Shown here piece after piece: positions 34,087 to 47,667 of a stretch of 64,000 nucleotides of DNA. The translations under genes and the position numbers were made by a program. The notes under the pieces were generated by a model that ran no database searches, was not told the DNA's origin, and saw only the letters and a list, made by a program, of their open reading frames with translations. Numbering within the stretch: position 1 is the stretch's first letter; each line of letters begins with the position of its first letter. The DNA is from Epiperipatus broadwayi (lineage: Eukaryota > Onychophora > Udeonychophora > Euonychophora > Peripatidae): assembly GCA_028023455.1 (NCBI GenBank), contig JAQFVV010012513.1, positions 2,790,001 to 2,854,000 of the forward strand, given 5' to 3'.

Positions 34087-34815
34087 TAAAAGTAAATGAA
34101 AATTATTTAAATCATTTAGATTTTGAAAATGATGCAATTGTTTTTGCAAATAATATTCTAGAACTTCAGGGATTGTTGCTAGAGTTATGAGATGAAAGTA
34201 AGAAAGTAATACCACACGTAAATATTAAAATAACTAAAAATCAATGGATTTCTCAATAGAAGAAAATAAACATTGATAATGATGAATTTGAAGAAGTTAA
34301 AAACTAGCAATACCTTGGTCAGTTTAGTCTACAAATGAAACCATAATGGATAAAATTAATTGTAATATTGAATTTAAATGGAGTCATTTTTTAAAGAAAT
34401 AATTTAATAGTAAAAAGAAAATATGCCTATGTGTTTAAAAAGAAGGTTGTTTAATAAATGTGTTTTACCTGTTCTTATTTATAAATATAAAACATGGACA
34501 CTTAACAGAAGAACAACATTGACACTTTTGATCTCTCAATGACGTCTGGAGAGATAGAAGAAATCAACAATAAAATATATGGGTGAAAGAACAAAAAAGT
34601 ATAAAGAAGTAAGAGAGTGAAGAGGAGCTAATAAAAGGACAATTGAAATTTTAAGCTGGACTCCAAGATTGTAAAAGACCCAGAAAAAGACAACATGTGA
34701 GATGGATGGATGAAATAAGAAAGTGTGCTGGGAGGATGTGGAGAAGAGAGGCTAGAAATCTAAGAAAATGGATTGAACTTGGAAAGATTATTCTACAGTA
34801 GATTGATAACAGTTG
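34087..34815 (+). pseudogene. old RTE-clade LINE fragment, RT 3' half
   Basis: DNA-level copy of the RT region from the FADD motif (here decayed to FENDAIVFANN, about 34117) through the C-terminal domain (CLKRRLFNKCVLPVL-like at 34435-34480, and the RWMDEIRKCA segment at about 34700). It is riddled with stops. It is oriented opposite to the neighbouring 30.9-33.7 kb copy and much older. Confidence 0.8.
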
Positions 34816-34904
34816 AAAATTATATATATAATGTATTTCCTACATCAAACTATCTCACATTCCTTGTAGAAGACTTAACAATATATCTAACTCTAATTAT
34901 CACA

Positions 34905-35205
34905 TGCAATGTGATGCAATGTGCTGTGATTTCTCCTTTATCAAGGAATACTATGGCTTCTCCTTCATCGGAGTCAGGAATCTCTCAGCTATTATGCCAG
35001 GTAAACCTGTTAGCCACAACCCTTCCTTTTTTATTCTCCACCCTGCTTTTTTCCATATTCTTTTCTATTCTGCTCCATCCCATTTCCATAACATCATTAT
35101 TGATCCACTCTATGGCCTTTATATATTGATCCCTCTTATCTTTTTCTAAGTCGAGTGTAAAAACCAAGAACCTGCTTTATGTATAATCACTTTGTTTATA
35201 TTTAT
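34905..35205. repeat. dispersed repeat V, copy 1
   Basis: Shares an extended block with 41985-42235: gaatctctcag, aaacctgttagccac, ccatattcttttctat/ctgctc.atccca and ctttttc.aa.cc. The minus strand has a 60-codon frame (34985-35167), but the second copy does not keep it, so this is probably not coding. Confidence 0.65.
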
Positions 35206-37670
35206 TTTCCCACAACTTTCATTATTTGTGCCCTTTTTGTTTATAAGCATTTACATTCAATTTCCTAATATTATCCATGCCTTTTTTACATAACTTTCAA
35301 ACTAAATAATCCACTTTCCTACGTTTATGTATATACCCTGTTGTTAATGATCCTATTCAAGCCCTAAACAGTAAACTACTTTCCTTACTATTATCGTCAA
35401 TTAGCTCACACTCAATAATGTTTACTTCTATATATTTTTATTTAAACTTTTTACTCTCCATATCTCCTACTCCCTATTTTTTATTAATGTAGCTATTTTT
35501 TAATCCCATTCTTTGCCACTCTAATATTTAACAATTGTTCTAACACAACCATTGCATCTTTTGTACTAGTATACTGACATAAAATTGTTATCCAAATCTT
35601 CTGTATACCATACTATATTTCTCACCAATTTTGTTGTCTATCCTTTACTTGTAACCCAATTAAATACTGTTTTGGAAATTTTTTTATTATCCAATTGCAA
35701 TCTACAGAAAATTTTCATTTTGCTTTTTCCATCTCTCATATAAAAGCTTGACCATTCCATTTTTCTTTGAATTCCTTCCTTTACCATTTACACATCTGCA
35801 TCTAATACATGTAATTCTAATTAAACAAAAACACTGGGAAATAAGATCAATGTGAGTGCTCTTAACTACAAAGATCTAGTACGTTTTTTACAGTAAAGGT
35901 TCCCATCCAGGTTCAGAAATATCCACAAATTCTGCTTCATAATTCAATGTAAAGGTGATCTGTGCTTTCATAGTTTATCAATCCTCTAATATAATTCAGA
36001 TGAATGACAGACATACTTAGCAATAATGATGAACTTTTATATATTAACAATGTTTAATTAAATTTAAAAAACAAACTGATAAATCAACCAATTAAACATA
36101 TATATAAATATTATATTTAATTTAAAAAAATTACAAAAACAATTGGTGTTTTTGTATTCCATCCCAGCCAGTTGCAGTCACAGCCGCAAACGCGGATTTT
36201 ACAAAGCCAGATTCTGACATTAATAAATTATATTTGTATGATATTACGGCAAACATAAAGAAAAGTGTGATTTTGGTAATATAAATGGAATAATTATTAA
36301 TAAAGATAATAACAAAACGATTGGCTGACTAAAAAAAATTTTTTTTATTCAGAGAGTACTTTAGTAAACATGTATTTGAAGTCGTAAAAATAGCAATATA
36401 TAACATATATTTAAAATATAAATTTTAATCTAGCTTTTTTTAAATCTAAAAAAAAAGGAGAACCTGATATATAATTTTCTAGAGGATGATGATAGTTTTG
36501 AGATTTTAGATGCAGAGGCCAAAAGAAAAATTAGATCAATAATCTTGAGATATTGTGTGGAATATGTTTTTACTTAAATAACGATGTTAAGATGTTACTT
36601 GACCAACAATATATCATATGACCTTAGCTTACACTGTTTTAAACTTAAGCATGTTGCCCAATATCAAAGCTAGTGTTTTTTATATATTCATATTTCAATG
36701 TATATTTTTTTAATATTGTCGTTAATTAATATGAAATGGCAGGCAAAATTTTAATTGATGTTTTATTGACGTTTTAATTTGTCAAACGAAAAGCATCGTT
36801 AAATGCTTTCGGAGGCTCTAAATATAGTTTTAAATATTATGTCGACTAGACATGTAAAAATCTATTTAATGACAGTTTTCTGATAATCTTTAAAAAAAGA
36901 TAAATCTAAGTTCGACCAGGACAGTTATATTTTAATTTATTTGCAATTGAATACAAGTTTCAAAAAATCTCAATTATATATATGGAATAGAAAATTTTTT
37001 ACAGGCAAAGTATGCCAATTGCTCTTTCAGTGTTTTGGATACAAAAGATAAGGAAAAACACATGAGAAAGCTTGGCAATAACACTTCATATATATATATA
37101 TTGTGTGTGGATCTTTTTATTGTGAAAAATTCATTTCAACATTCTCACATTAAAAAAAAAATGTACTGCTTAAATATATTAGCATAGCTCAATGTAAATT
37201 TAATTGAAATAAACTACTCTCACTCCTGATTATTATTAAATAGTACTCTATTGACAAAGGATCACAAATCAAATGGATCCATACACTCTTTAAGCTTTTA
37301 ATGTTTGTAAGTTTATTTGTATCAAAAATAATAGAAATTCAGAATGAAATCAAAATATCAGCCAGATGTAAATATGGCACTAATAAATATATAAGAATGA
37401 AGACTGTATTTCATTTTTAATAATCTAGTGTTTAATAATCAAACAGAAGTTAATAACTGTAAATATTAAATTAACATAACTCAATACATATGTCATTAAT
37501 CGAATAAACCATTCTTTTCTCAGTCTTTAAATAAATAGAGTTTTCAATAATTTTGACAACAATTAGCTTACAAACATCAGTAGTTAGAAGAATACGTGAC
37601 ACTATTCTATTCCTAATCCTTTGCCAACATAGCATTAAGGGAGAATGGTTTGCTCTAAGAATTATATTTA
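35206..37670. other. AT-rich sequence without recognised gene
   Basis: About 2.4 kb without supported features. A pocket of higher GC at 36165-36215 (ccagccagttgcagtcacag) has no identifiable content. Confidence 0.45.
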
Positions 37671-37672
37671 TA

Positions 37673-37743
37673 TATGATCACTAGATGGAGCTTTACCAAT
37701 AGCTTGTTAGGAGCTATTGGTAAAGCTCCATCTAGTGATCATA
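37673..37743. repeat. perfect 32-bp inverted repeat (hairpin)
   Basis: The left arm 37673-37704 and right arm 37712-37743 are exact reverse complements around the 7-nt loop tgttagg. It is much better conserved than its surroundings. It could be a small foldback element or a recent inversion duplication; there is no poly-T tail to suggest a terminator role. Confidence 0.93.
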
Positions 37744-40700
37744 AAATGCAAGCTAAAAGCAAGTTATGAAATTTATAACTTGTTTTGTTTATCATATATA
37801 TATATATGTTGAGTTATGAGAGCTAAATCTTGATATTTGGTTTCTGTATGATTATTGAAAACAAGGTTATTAAAAGATATAATATCCATTTTTGGATTAT
37901 TGATTATTAGTTTAATAATTATTAAAGTTACATTACTTCGAATTTGTATCTGTGTTATCAAAAACATTAGATAAACAATTAATACTTAATTCTAATTATT
38001 TACGAGACTGCAGATTATTATTTGATTTTAGCTCAGATATAAATCTTAAATTCATTTAAAGATTAATAAAGTATTTATTTTTCTTCTTAAAGAAAGTCAT
38101 GTGATTAATATTATTATTCCAACTCTCTTTTTCCCCATGTGTATTATCTTTTAGGGTGGTTTGGTGAAATTGACAAAGCATCTGACTTGGGATCGAGTGG
38201 TCCCATGATCAATTCTGGCACTGAAATTTCTTATGAACTCCCAAGCAGTACTGACATATGTCTTTTCTTGAGACATAATGAAGACATACGTAAGAGATAA
38301 TCACCTGGAACAAGCATAATAATTGTGATTCTGTATGAAATATATCTTGGAAGTCATCTACATTTTTCAGATGTCTTTATTCATATGTGTTGGGGATAGA
38401 AATTTTAAGAATATGTAAAAAGAACATTACATGTGGAATAAGGACCTCGTGAGGTTAATGATACCATGTGATTATGCTTAAGAAAAAAAGTTTTTTAAAT
38501 GTAAACAGATACTTAAAATTTATATCTGGTCTTGGATAAATATGATAATTTCTAATATAATAAAGGATTACTAATGATCATTAATCCTCCTGTATTCTGA
38601 CAGATTTTTTGTTCTCACTAGATTTAAGCTGTAAACTTTCACTTTGATATTAAACCATTATTATTTATCAGAATATAATAAATTTGGCCTCATTCAATAT
38701 ATATTTTGGTATAGAAATTAAATAATTTTTGTATAATAACATCTCATTACCAGAATTATTTTAAAAATTATATTTTAGTAAAAACAAAATGGTGTCACAT
38801 CATCAAATTTTAGGTGGAGCTGATTCAATCCACAAAATGAATGAAATCTTCTTTGTTTCATGTTTGATTTAAAAATTTGAACAAATTTTCTTAATAACTA
38901 CTAAATCTATCATTTGATGCTTGAAAAGCTTAAAATTTTTTCATAATTTTATATCACTGAATATTATAACAATCTGTTCAATGACCTCATTTTTAGAAAG
39001 CTTTGTTTTCCCACTATCATCATTTTTACAGTAACAATATTCAGAAGAATATATTCTTTTATATTTAAAATTAAAACATTTCTGTAAAAACAAATATGTA
39101 ATAATATTTATTTTTGTTTTTAATAATTAGTACACAATTATCATACAAATATAATTGTAAACTTTCCAAAAAATCAAGTTTTTAGACCATCATAATATTT
39201 TCTCGATAATCATAATATTTCCAGAAGAAATACATTCAGAAAAGTTTGTGATCACTGAATAAATAATGTCAACTCATCAAACCGTGGTTTCGGTTTCTTT
39301 GTAATACCAATTATTCAATTTGTCCTGCCATATTTTGACCTTTTTTGTAACTAAAATATTAGAAAATAAATATAAGTGAATCTTAAAGCTGTAAAGAAAA
39401 AAGTTTCACAAAATTTTCACCAGGAGAAAAAAATGCAAATTTTATTGCTAGAAATCTCACACACAGCTTGGTCATGAAGGTAAATGGACAGGATAATATA
39501 TTTATCTAAAGTGAATGATATAACATGTGTGAGTACAGGAAGTTTAACATTTATAGATCAAATAGTAATAATTGGTAATTGAACATAGATCGATATTGAA
39601 CAAATGATAGAACGACAGTTGGATAAATGATCAGGTCATGTGGTGTAATGAAAATTTCAAGTATATATAATATAAAATACTATAATCTATGAGCTTTCTT
39701 GTTTCCAAAGTCCATTAATTGTTTGAAGATCTAACTCTTCTTTACTAGGTTGAAAAGAGCCTACCAAAATCTTCTCTCTTATTTGAATATTTTAAACCTT
39801 TTTTTATAAGATACATTGATCATTTTTACATTAATTATTACAAATATAACATTTCAAGTGATAGCCAGTCTGGAATTTAATATTTTAGCTTTATAAAATT
39901 TAAAATTAAATTCTAAATGGAGTCTGTGATTATATTAATGGTGTTTGTTATTATGGAACATATATTTATTTATTCAAAAAGTTAATAGAATGAAATATTA
40001 GATACTTGGATTTTATTGTTTAAATGCAAAAAAAATGTAGTGTTATTTATCACTAAAGAAATAAAATATATATTAAAATTAAGCATTAAATTTATTGTAA
40101 TTTTTTCAAAAAACTCTTTACCAGTGTTGATAATCAGCCATTCTTGTTACCCAGTAACAATCATATCCAATTTACATTTTTTACAGCTTATTTTCTTAAA
40201 AATAAATATTTTCAAATAAAATTAGTTTGTTTACAGGTTAAAATAAATATTCTATAAAAATCCTGCAGAAATAACTTTAATATGTAAAGAAACTGCTGAA
40301 AATTACACTTTTTTTTCAAACAAAATTTTTGGCTATTTGTATTGGGGAAAAACAATATCCCATGCCTTAGGGATAAAAAATTTCCCAATCAGAAATTGTC
40401 ATTTCTATTGAGATCAAAATGTTAGAGGTTTATTTAGTTTAATATGAAAATTATATATTGTCATTTTGAATGGATCCATCTTATGCTGATATCTTCAATT
40501 AATTTTTTCATCTAAGAATTTCTAAATGATTTTTTCAACAAAATAAATCTACACATGAAAAGCTAACATTATAGACAGTCACAAAATAATGAAGAAATGG
40601 TATAACAATTGTGGTGCCTTCTTAATATTAAAACAAGCCAAAATCAGAACTTTTGTAGCAGCTGAGTAATAATAAGTTAATTAATTATGTAAATTAATAT

Positions 40701-41984
40701 TATTATCAAACAGATAACAATGACAGCTTCTGGATTTTTCAATTAGCAGTCTCTTATCTAATATTTGTAAAATATTATTAAGTGTGAAACTCATCGATAG
40801 TTTATATAATCAAATATATATATATATGTGTGTGTGTGTGTGCGTGCCTGTGGACGTTCAAGTTTTACCAAGTGATTTTAGGTCATAGGGTTACATTTAA
40901 AAAGTGTACCCACCCATATAAATTTGCTATTGAATCTAAATGATATAAAAGTAATTATATTTTTAATCTAATAAATAAAAACAACGGTGTTGTCAAATAA
41001 CTATTAAATAATAATGTAAATTATATCTCTAACATTAAGGTAATTTATTGAGAATAATAATCCAATTCAATTGTCTCTAACAAAGTGGTTTAATTTTATT
41101 TATTTATTCATAGTGAAATCATTCTGTAAATATTAAACTTTTTAGTCAGTTATTTTAATCACAATATTAATAAATAAATTGGTAGGCATGCATACAAATT
41201 TGAAATTTGTAAAGTAATGATAAATATATATCATATGCATTCTAATTTACTTTAATAAGATTCATCTCCTTTAGGCTGAGGAATCAATGAACACAAGATG
41301 GTGGTACAAAATCCTATCCTCAGACAAGTTTATGACTTTTGTTTTCATCAGAAAATAGTTAGAAATCAAAGTCAGAATTCATGTACTTATTTAACTTCTT
41401 TATATGTAGTTATCATTAATTACTCAGGTTTACCAGCAGATGTTTCTGGGATAGGATAAAAAAATCTGCTCTTAGTAACAACAAATAATTTGAAAAGTTC
41501 AAGTAATTTCTGTTGATATTAATGTTTTCAGAAAATTAAATGAAATTACTTCAAGGTTCACAGAGCAATTTAGTTTTCCATATGTGTGTTTAGTTTGAAT
41601 AGAGATTGTAATAAAATACATTCTTTTAGCATAAGTATTATTAAAAAATAATTTTTGATATAGACAAAAATAATTACATAAATATTAAAGTAATAGATTT
41701 ATAAGAAATTAAAAGAACTTTATACATCAGTTGAAAAAATATATAAAAATTTATGCCAAATATATAAGTATAATTCCTGCTAAAATCATGATAGAAGTAG
41801 AAAAATAAAATATATGATATATTAGTTATTAGACATATCTTTCAAAATGAGAGAAGTAACCTTGAAACACAAAAAAATACTTTTAGAAATAAAAAATCTA
41901 ACATTATTGCTATGCAAATATAAATTAAACAAACACTGTCATTTTGGGACAAGTTGATCTTGTGAAGTGATATGATGAAATATG
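37744..41984. other. AT-rich sequence, no gene recognised
   Basis: About 4.2 kb. Contents noted: a (TA)(TG)n microsatellite at about 40815-40845 and short frames (37773-37967, 40016-40219) with low-complexity translation. Nothing else can be supported. Confidence 0.45.
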
Positions 41985-42235
41985 GCTATTTCTTTATCAA
42001 AGTCAGAAATCTCTCAGCACTATGCCCAGAAAAACCTGTTAGCCACTCTACTTTCTCTTTCCATTTCCTATCCTATTTTTTCATATTCTTCTCTATCCTG
42101 CTCTATCCCACTTCCACATCATCATCTTTGTCTACTCCATGACCCTTATATCTAGATCCCCCTTAACTTTTTCCAAACCCAGCAGCAATATCAAGAACTC
42201 ACTTTGTGTTGATAATTTCTGACATCTAAGGACAA
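41985..42235. repeat. dispersed repeat V, copy 2
   Basis: Direct-orientation copy of the repeat at 34.9-35.2 kb, about 75-80% similar by eye, ending near ctcactttgtgtt. Function unknown. Confidence 0.65.
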
Positions 42236-42865
42236 AAATGAAAATTAAAATAAAGATTTATTGCCATTTCAGTAGAACTATTTAAAATAAAATTGCAATG
42301 GAAATATTAATGTGAAGACATAATACATCTCTCCAGAATATATTGATGACAACCACAGTGCCACACAAATATCTGTAAATTTTACTTTTGAAGATTGGTT
42401 TCTTTTGTTAATAAGTTAATTGCTAATGCCTGTTAAAGTAAAAGAATAATGTAAAAGTTATCATAAAATAAATAAATTTCATATAAATCTCTGACATATT
42501 ATTACATGATGATCAGTTTGCTCATGTGTTTACAAAATCAATAATCCTCACATTAATACTGAGCCATCTGTGAATAATCAATGAAATGATAAATAGTAAT
42601 GCAAGAATTTATACAGTGTCAGAACTGTTACTTGTTTTTGCTTTTATAAATGTAATTAATATGAATAGTGAAACTAGTATATGACAACACTTCTAATTCT
42701 GATATACAACTTAACTAATAGCCTGATTTTTAAAATACTATTTTTATTACTTATTGATTATCTAGAGTTACAATACATAACCCTGAAGTATAATGAAAAT
42801 TTTCTTGAAATAATATTAGTAACTAGAACATAACTTTACATTTGGCACATTAACTTACTTTCTAA
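42236..42865. other. AT-rich sequence without recognised gene
   Basis: No supported feature. Confidence 0.45.
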
Positions 42866-42869
42866 AATA

Positions 42870-43495
42870 GGCAAAACTCACTATACATGTTCCAACACAC
42901 AGCAAGCTAAAGTAATCAATGGATGCCAGAAGGCTTGTGCATAAAATCACCATCTAGTGCCTACTCATCCAATATCCCCAGACTAGTTTCTGGCTTGTGG
43001 CCTTTATCATTGAGGAGCCTTGGATCTGAGAGCACTGCACCTAGATCTTAGGATCTAATGCAATCCTCCAGCAACCACATTTTATCTCCATTTAACTACA
43101 AAACTATGAGTCTTAAACTAAAAACACCTTAATGTTTTCAATCCAAGCCCATTAGCTTATATAGTCATATGGGCCTGAACCCAGTTCAGTACCCATACAT
43201 TTTGGTGTCTTTGGTTCTTTAATAACCATAGCCACCACTATCCTATTAGGCAGGATTGGTTTTAAGCCAATAAACATCACATGACCACCACTTCTTATGC
43301 TTGTGTATAACTGTTGTTAAAACAGGCAAAACTCACTATACTAGATGGGGATTTTATGCATAAGCCTTCTGGCATCCATTGATTACTTTAGCTTGCTGTG
43401 TGTGGCAATATGTATAGTGAGTTTTGCCTGTTTTAACAACAGTTATACACAAGCATAAGAGGTGGTGGTCATGTGATGTTTATTGGCTTAACTTC
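42870..43495 (-). repeat. hammerhead-bearing repeat, family X (copy X3)
   Basis: The longest X copy. It starts ggcaaaactcactatacatg, contains a minus-strand hammerhead, then a body (to about 43262). It ends in a foldback whose arms (about 43263-43340 and 43414-43493) are nearly perfect inverted copies beginning aagccaataaacatcacatg, the same sequence that starts X2. Between the arms is another inverted piece of the unit (43345-43410). No protein coding; a 61-codon frame in the arm is incidental. Confidence 0.8.
42974..43017 (-). ncRNA. type-I hammerhead ribozyme candidate (X3)
   Basis: Minus strand: helix I CTCCTCA (43017-43011), core ATGATAA (CUGAUGA with two changes), stem II AGGCCACAAGCCA with GGC/GCC pairs, GAAA (42990-42987), palindromic helix III ACTAGT, cleavage triplet GTC (42983-42981), then TGGGGAT. 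Helix I pairs over six positions with one G-U. Everything is intact except the CUGAUGA box, which is intact in X1 right; the family consensus would therefore be a complete hammerhead. Confidence 0.62.
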
Positions 43496-45585
43496 CTCTC
43501 TAACCACTGTTTTAATGTTTTTTGCCAATTTACCATTCATTTTATAGGAAAAACTATACTGAATAATGCTGCCATTTTTAGATTTTCTTTAAAACTAATA
43601 TATCAATAATATTTAAATTTAATGCTATAACAATGATGCAAGTATGTGCCTTCAAAGAAACTGATTAGTTGTGTCTTGTTCTCTCCACGGGAGAGCATCT
43701 GCTATCAATTTTGATAGTTCTATTCTTCATTTTGATTTTTAAAATGAAAACTTATATTTTCTATACTTTTTTATACATTTATAATTTTTTCATAAATATT
43801 TGTGAAATATTAATTATTTTAGAAAAGTAATTCAGATTTTATTAGAAAATATTTATATTTACAAGAAGATAAATTGATAAAGAAATCAATGATGCATGAC
43901 TGCTATTTGTAATTGGGTGACAAAAATACATTTAATGTTGACAGTTATAAATAATTTTTAATAATTATGAATAGAAATTTATTTTTTAACAAATGTTTAT
44001 TTATCTTAATAACATGACAAATTTTTAATTTGTGTTTTAGAAACTAAACTAAAGCAATTATAATTTTAAAAGACAAATATATGTTTACTGCTTATACTGT
44101 AATTGGACCAATCAAAACTTAGTTTAATTCAATCTACCTATAAACATCTGTAAAATTAAATGACAGTAAATGTTAACCTATTTCCAGATAATTAAACATA
44201 AACAAATCAATGCTGAGATTATTTAATATTTTATATACATGGTCTTTAGCTTGAATAGATTTTGAAGCAAACCAAAATTATTTTTTAGCCTAATTATTAT
44301 GAAAATTAAATTTAGATGTAACTAAAATAATGAAAAAGTAATAAAAGCTATGAATTTATCCTGCTAATGTATTTTTTACATTCAACACATAGTTTAATAT
44401 TTTTATGAAAACTTGATACAGGTAAAAAAATAATATATTCTTCATATTTGCTAAAAAATATTTTTCAAAATAATGAAAGTAAATTTGAATCAAAAAAGTT
44501 AGTTTCCAAAAAAATATATATATTTATTAACACAATGTAAACAAATGATAATATATTTCAAATGTAGTTGTTCTTCACATTATAGAACTTTATTTCTGAA
44601 TAAGTGCTGCTACCTATGAACAAAACTAAAAACTAAAATGTACAATCATTACCATTCAATGTAAAATTATATTCTGTTATAAACTGTTCAGATGCATATC
44701 ATGAATCATCTCAGAGCTTACAATGCAATTAATCAAAGCCCACCGTATTTCATTGTATGATTTAGAATAAGTTTTAACCTTCCTTAACTAAGGAGGTAAA
44801 GACAAACAATGCACCACTAAAATCATTAAAATAAATGGTTATTTATCTGGTTATCAGATCTATGTAATATCAGATCTATGTATCTAAGCAAATAAACTGA
44901 TTTGGGTTCAAAATATTTTTTTTACATTTCAGTCTAGTAACTTAAATAATATTAAAGAATAAAATGTAGGATTTAAATGCCTAAGTGTATTAGTTCTGGC
45001 TTCAAATATTAGGTTACTAATGATAAAGGCAAAAATAAATCAGTCTGGAGATATGGTTATCAATATTAAATTTATAGGAAAATGGAAATAGTTGCTTTTA
45101 AGAGGTAAATAAGATTAAATGTCCATTCCCCTATTATCAATTCACCTATTTTTAGTAAACATGTATATGCCATAATTTTTGCTTCAAAAATATGAAAGTA
45201 AATGCTTCAGGTTAATACTATTGTGTTACACATACAGGATTGTATTGTTAAAAGCACCTTCAGCCATCTTGTCAAATATTGGCTGTTAGGCTTTGCCAAT
45301 AATTTTAATGACAATGGTTAGCTATAAAGGATGAATTACATACAAAAATTACACATCAAAAAGAATCTAGAAGTATTAAATCTTGAATATGTCCTCAATC
45401 TATCACCTTGAATCCACTTTATCCAAAAAAATTCTATCTTTTTTTGCAAACTAGTCTTTGATTCAGTAAGCTACATAGTTGAAAGTAATATCAATGTTTT
45501 GCTGTTAACATTTCGTTTATGTTTGATTTATTCAAGAATTTAAAAATATTATTCTCTATATCTTTTTTATTAAAATTAGTTTTAA
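43496..45585. other. AT-rich sequence without recognised gene
   Basis: About 2.1 kb, no supported feature. Confidence 0.45.
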
Positions 45586-45587
45586 TG

Positions 45588-45700
45588 TAGATAGATAGAT
45601 AAATAGATAGATAGATAGATGGATGGATGGATAGATAGATAGATGGATAGATGGATGAATAGATAGATGGATGATGGATGGATGGATAGATAGATAGATG
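45588..45700. repeat. (GATA/GATG)n microsatellite
   Basis: Interspersed GATA and GATG tetranucleotides over about 110 bp. Confidence 0.97.
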
Positions 45701-46009
45701 TGTGTCCTAGATTGAATATTTTCATTGATTTACTATGATGCAATAAATTTAAAGAATATGGTTGTTTCTATGTAAAAAAGCTAGAAATGGGTCATAGTAT
45801 TGTTGTTCAGAAAACCATCAATGATTACTAATAGTCCTCAAGGCTAAACAATGTTTACTCTTATATCCAATACCACCTTTTTGGGTAGAGTTTAAACTCA
45901 AGATTAGGACACTAAATTAAAAAATATTTAGTCTTGATTTTGTGGCATATAAACCATTATCAGACATAGTTAAAACACATTCTTAATTATTACACTTATA
46001 TTTGCTTAT
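45701..46009. other. AT-rich sequence without recognised gene
   Basis: No supported feature. Confidence 0.4.
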
Positions 46010-46190
46010 ACACACATATAAAAAATGAAGTGAAAAAGAAAAGTAAAAGAAAATTTGATGATAAAATATTTTAAATCTGAAGCCATCAATCTCATGAAGA
46101 CACTTTTTAATGTAAAAGGAAATTGGGTTTTGAAATAAATAATGAGAAGGTGATTTTGTTTGGTATACATAGGTAGTATGTTTAGTTGAA
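46010..46190 (+). pseudogene. Penelope-like endonuclease tail fragment
   Basis: About 46030-46180 matches the last coding part and start of the tail of the Penelope copies at 23-24 kb (agtaaaagaaaatttgatga, tctgaagccatcaatctcat, aagacac.ttttaatgtaaa). Only the extreme C-terminus is left, with stops in frame. Confidence 0.65.
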
Positions 46191-46489
46191 AATAAGGATA
46201 AGATTTCATGGACCAGCAGAAGTTTACAGATAAATTTTCTTAAAGATGTAACCTGCTTAGCCTTAGATAAGCATAATTGTTATAACTGATCAAAGCAGCA
46301 CACTAGTTATTGTGTATTGTAATGGTGTTGCTTATCTTCACATGCTAAACACTCTTTCTCAAGTTGCGCAGTCATACTGCTACAGAAAACAGTACAATAG
46401 CAATCATTCTCATTAGTGTGCTTGCATTTCTATGTTTATTATTTCATTGTTAAAACATGCAAAAATAAAATTTTATTCACCTGATTGTT

Positions 46490-46945
46490 GAAAAAGTCAA
46501 AAGTTTTGATCTTTTTTTTTTGGGGGTGGGGGGTTGAGAAATACTTTGTCCTCACTGAGACAAAAGATAGAGACCAAAGTTATTTTTATTGTGTTTTTAT
46601 TTTTAAAAAAAGGTAACAGAAATTGGTTTTAAAATACAAGTTTTAGTATTTTAGCAGTATACAAATAAAGCCTAAAAAAATATCACCTTATAGGTCAAAA
46701 AAAAAAGTGGGCGTATTTTTAAACAACAACAAAAAAGAAAACGAAACTTGAAAAACTCAAAAGTTTTGATCTTATTTTAATTTGAGGAGGGGAGGTGGAT
46801 TGAGAAATACTTTGTAAAAGTTAGAGACAGAAAGTTTTTGGTTGTTTTTTTTTTTTAAAAAAAAAGGTGATAAAAATTGATTTTAAAAATAAAAGTTAAA
46901 GCCAAAAAAAAAAATCGCTATATAGCCAAAAAAAAAAAAAAAAAC
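46490..46945. repeat. imperfect tandem duplication (~255-bp unit)
   Basis: About 46492-46715 and 46747-46945 are direct copies (caaaagttttgatctt, gagaaatactttgt, aagcc.aaaaaaa). They are rich in A- and T-runs and not coding. Confidence 0.7.
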
Positions 46946-47279
46946 ACTAAAAATGAAATATTAAAAGAGAGAGTAGAAAAAATTTAAGAAATCAAAAAAA
47001 GTCACATTACATTTTATTGTTTTAACAATGTTAACAAGTGGCCGTGATTGGCTATCAAAAGACATCCGGAGTTTGTATAATAAAAAAATTTTTCTACCCT
47101 AGCCCCATAAACATCTGTGATAAATAGAAAAAAAATTAATTCATGTATGATTGATTAGATTTTTTTTTGTTCTGTTTTTTTTTTTTTAATCAAATAAAAA
47201 TGCAATGAAAAAATAAATAAAAATTGTTTATATTAATTAAAAGTTTAAAATCTTATTATTTTGTTATTACAAACTTTTT

Positions 47280-47366
47280 TGCCAGTCTAGTGTGGACCAG
47301 CAGAAAACTACTGCAGCCCAGTCGCCAGTCCGCAGACTGGTAGTTGAAAACCACTGGTCTAGATTA
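47280..47366 (-). repeat. hAT-like transposon terminus
   Basis: The minus strand from about 47363 starts CAGTGGTTTTCAACTACCAG, resembling hAT superfamily termini (CAGTGGTTCTCAAC type). It continues as an unusually GC-rich, partly self-complementary segment (CAGTCTGCGGACTGG, then TGCTGGTCCACAC). No transposase and no second terminus were found. Classification rests on the first ~15 bases. Confidence 0.4.
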
Positions 47367-47665
47367 CCATTTCCCATGCACATATATATAATCAGCATAC
47401 AGTTTATATTAAGATAACAAATCATTACACTTTAATGGACAGGATTCAACCTACTCCAACTCTTCAGTCATCCATATCATTGAAAATCTAATGATAGAAT
47501 TCCCAAATCCCATGCTGACAGCAATATTGGCATCAGCATGGGATTTGGAAATTCTATCATCAGATTTTCAATGGTATGGATGACTGAAGAGGTGGAAGTT
47601 AGAGTAGGTTGAAGCCTGTCCATTAAAGTGTAAGAATTTGCTATTTTGATATGAACTGAGAACTG

Positions 47666-47667
<2 letters not shown>

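Noticed and set aside
47280-47366. A complete hAT transposon between about 45.7 and 47.37 kb
   Set aside because: Only one terminus is recognisable; no matching second terminus, 8-bp duplication or transposase could be found, so only the end is listed.
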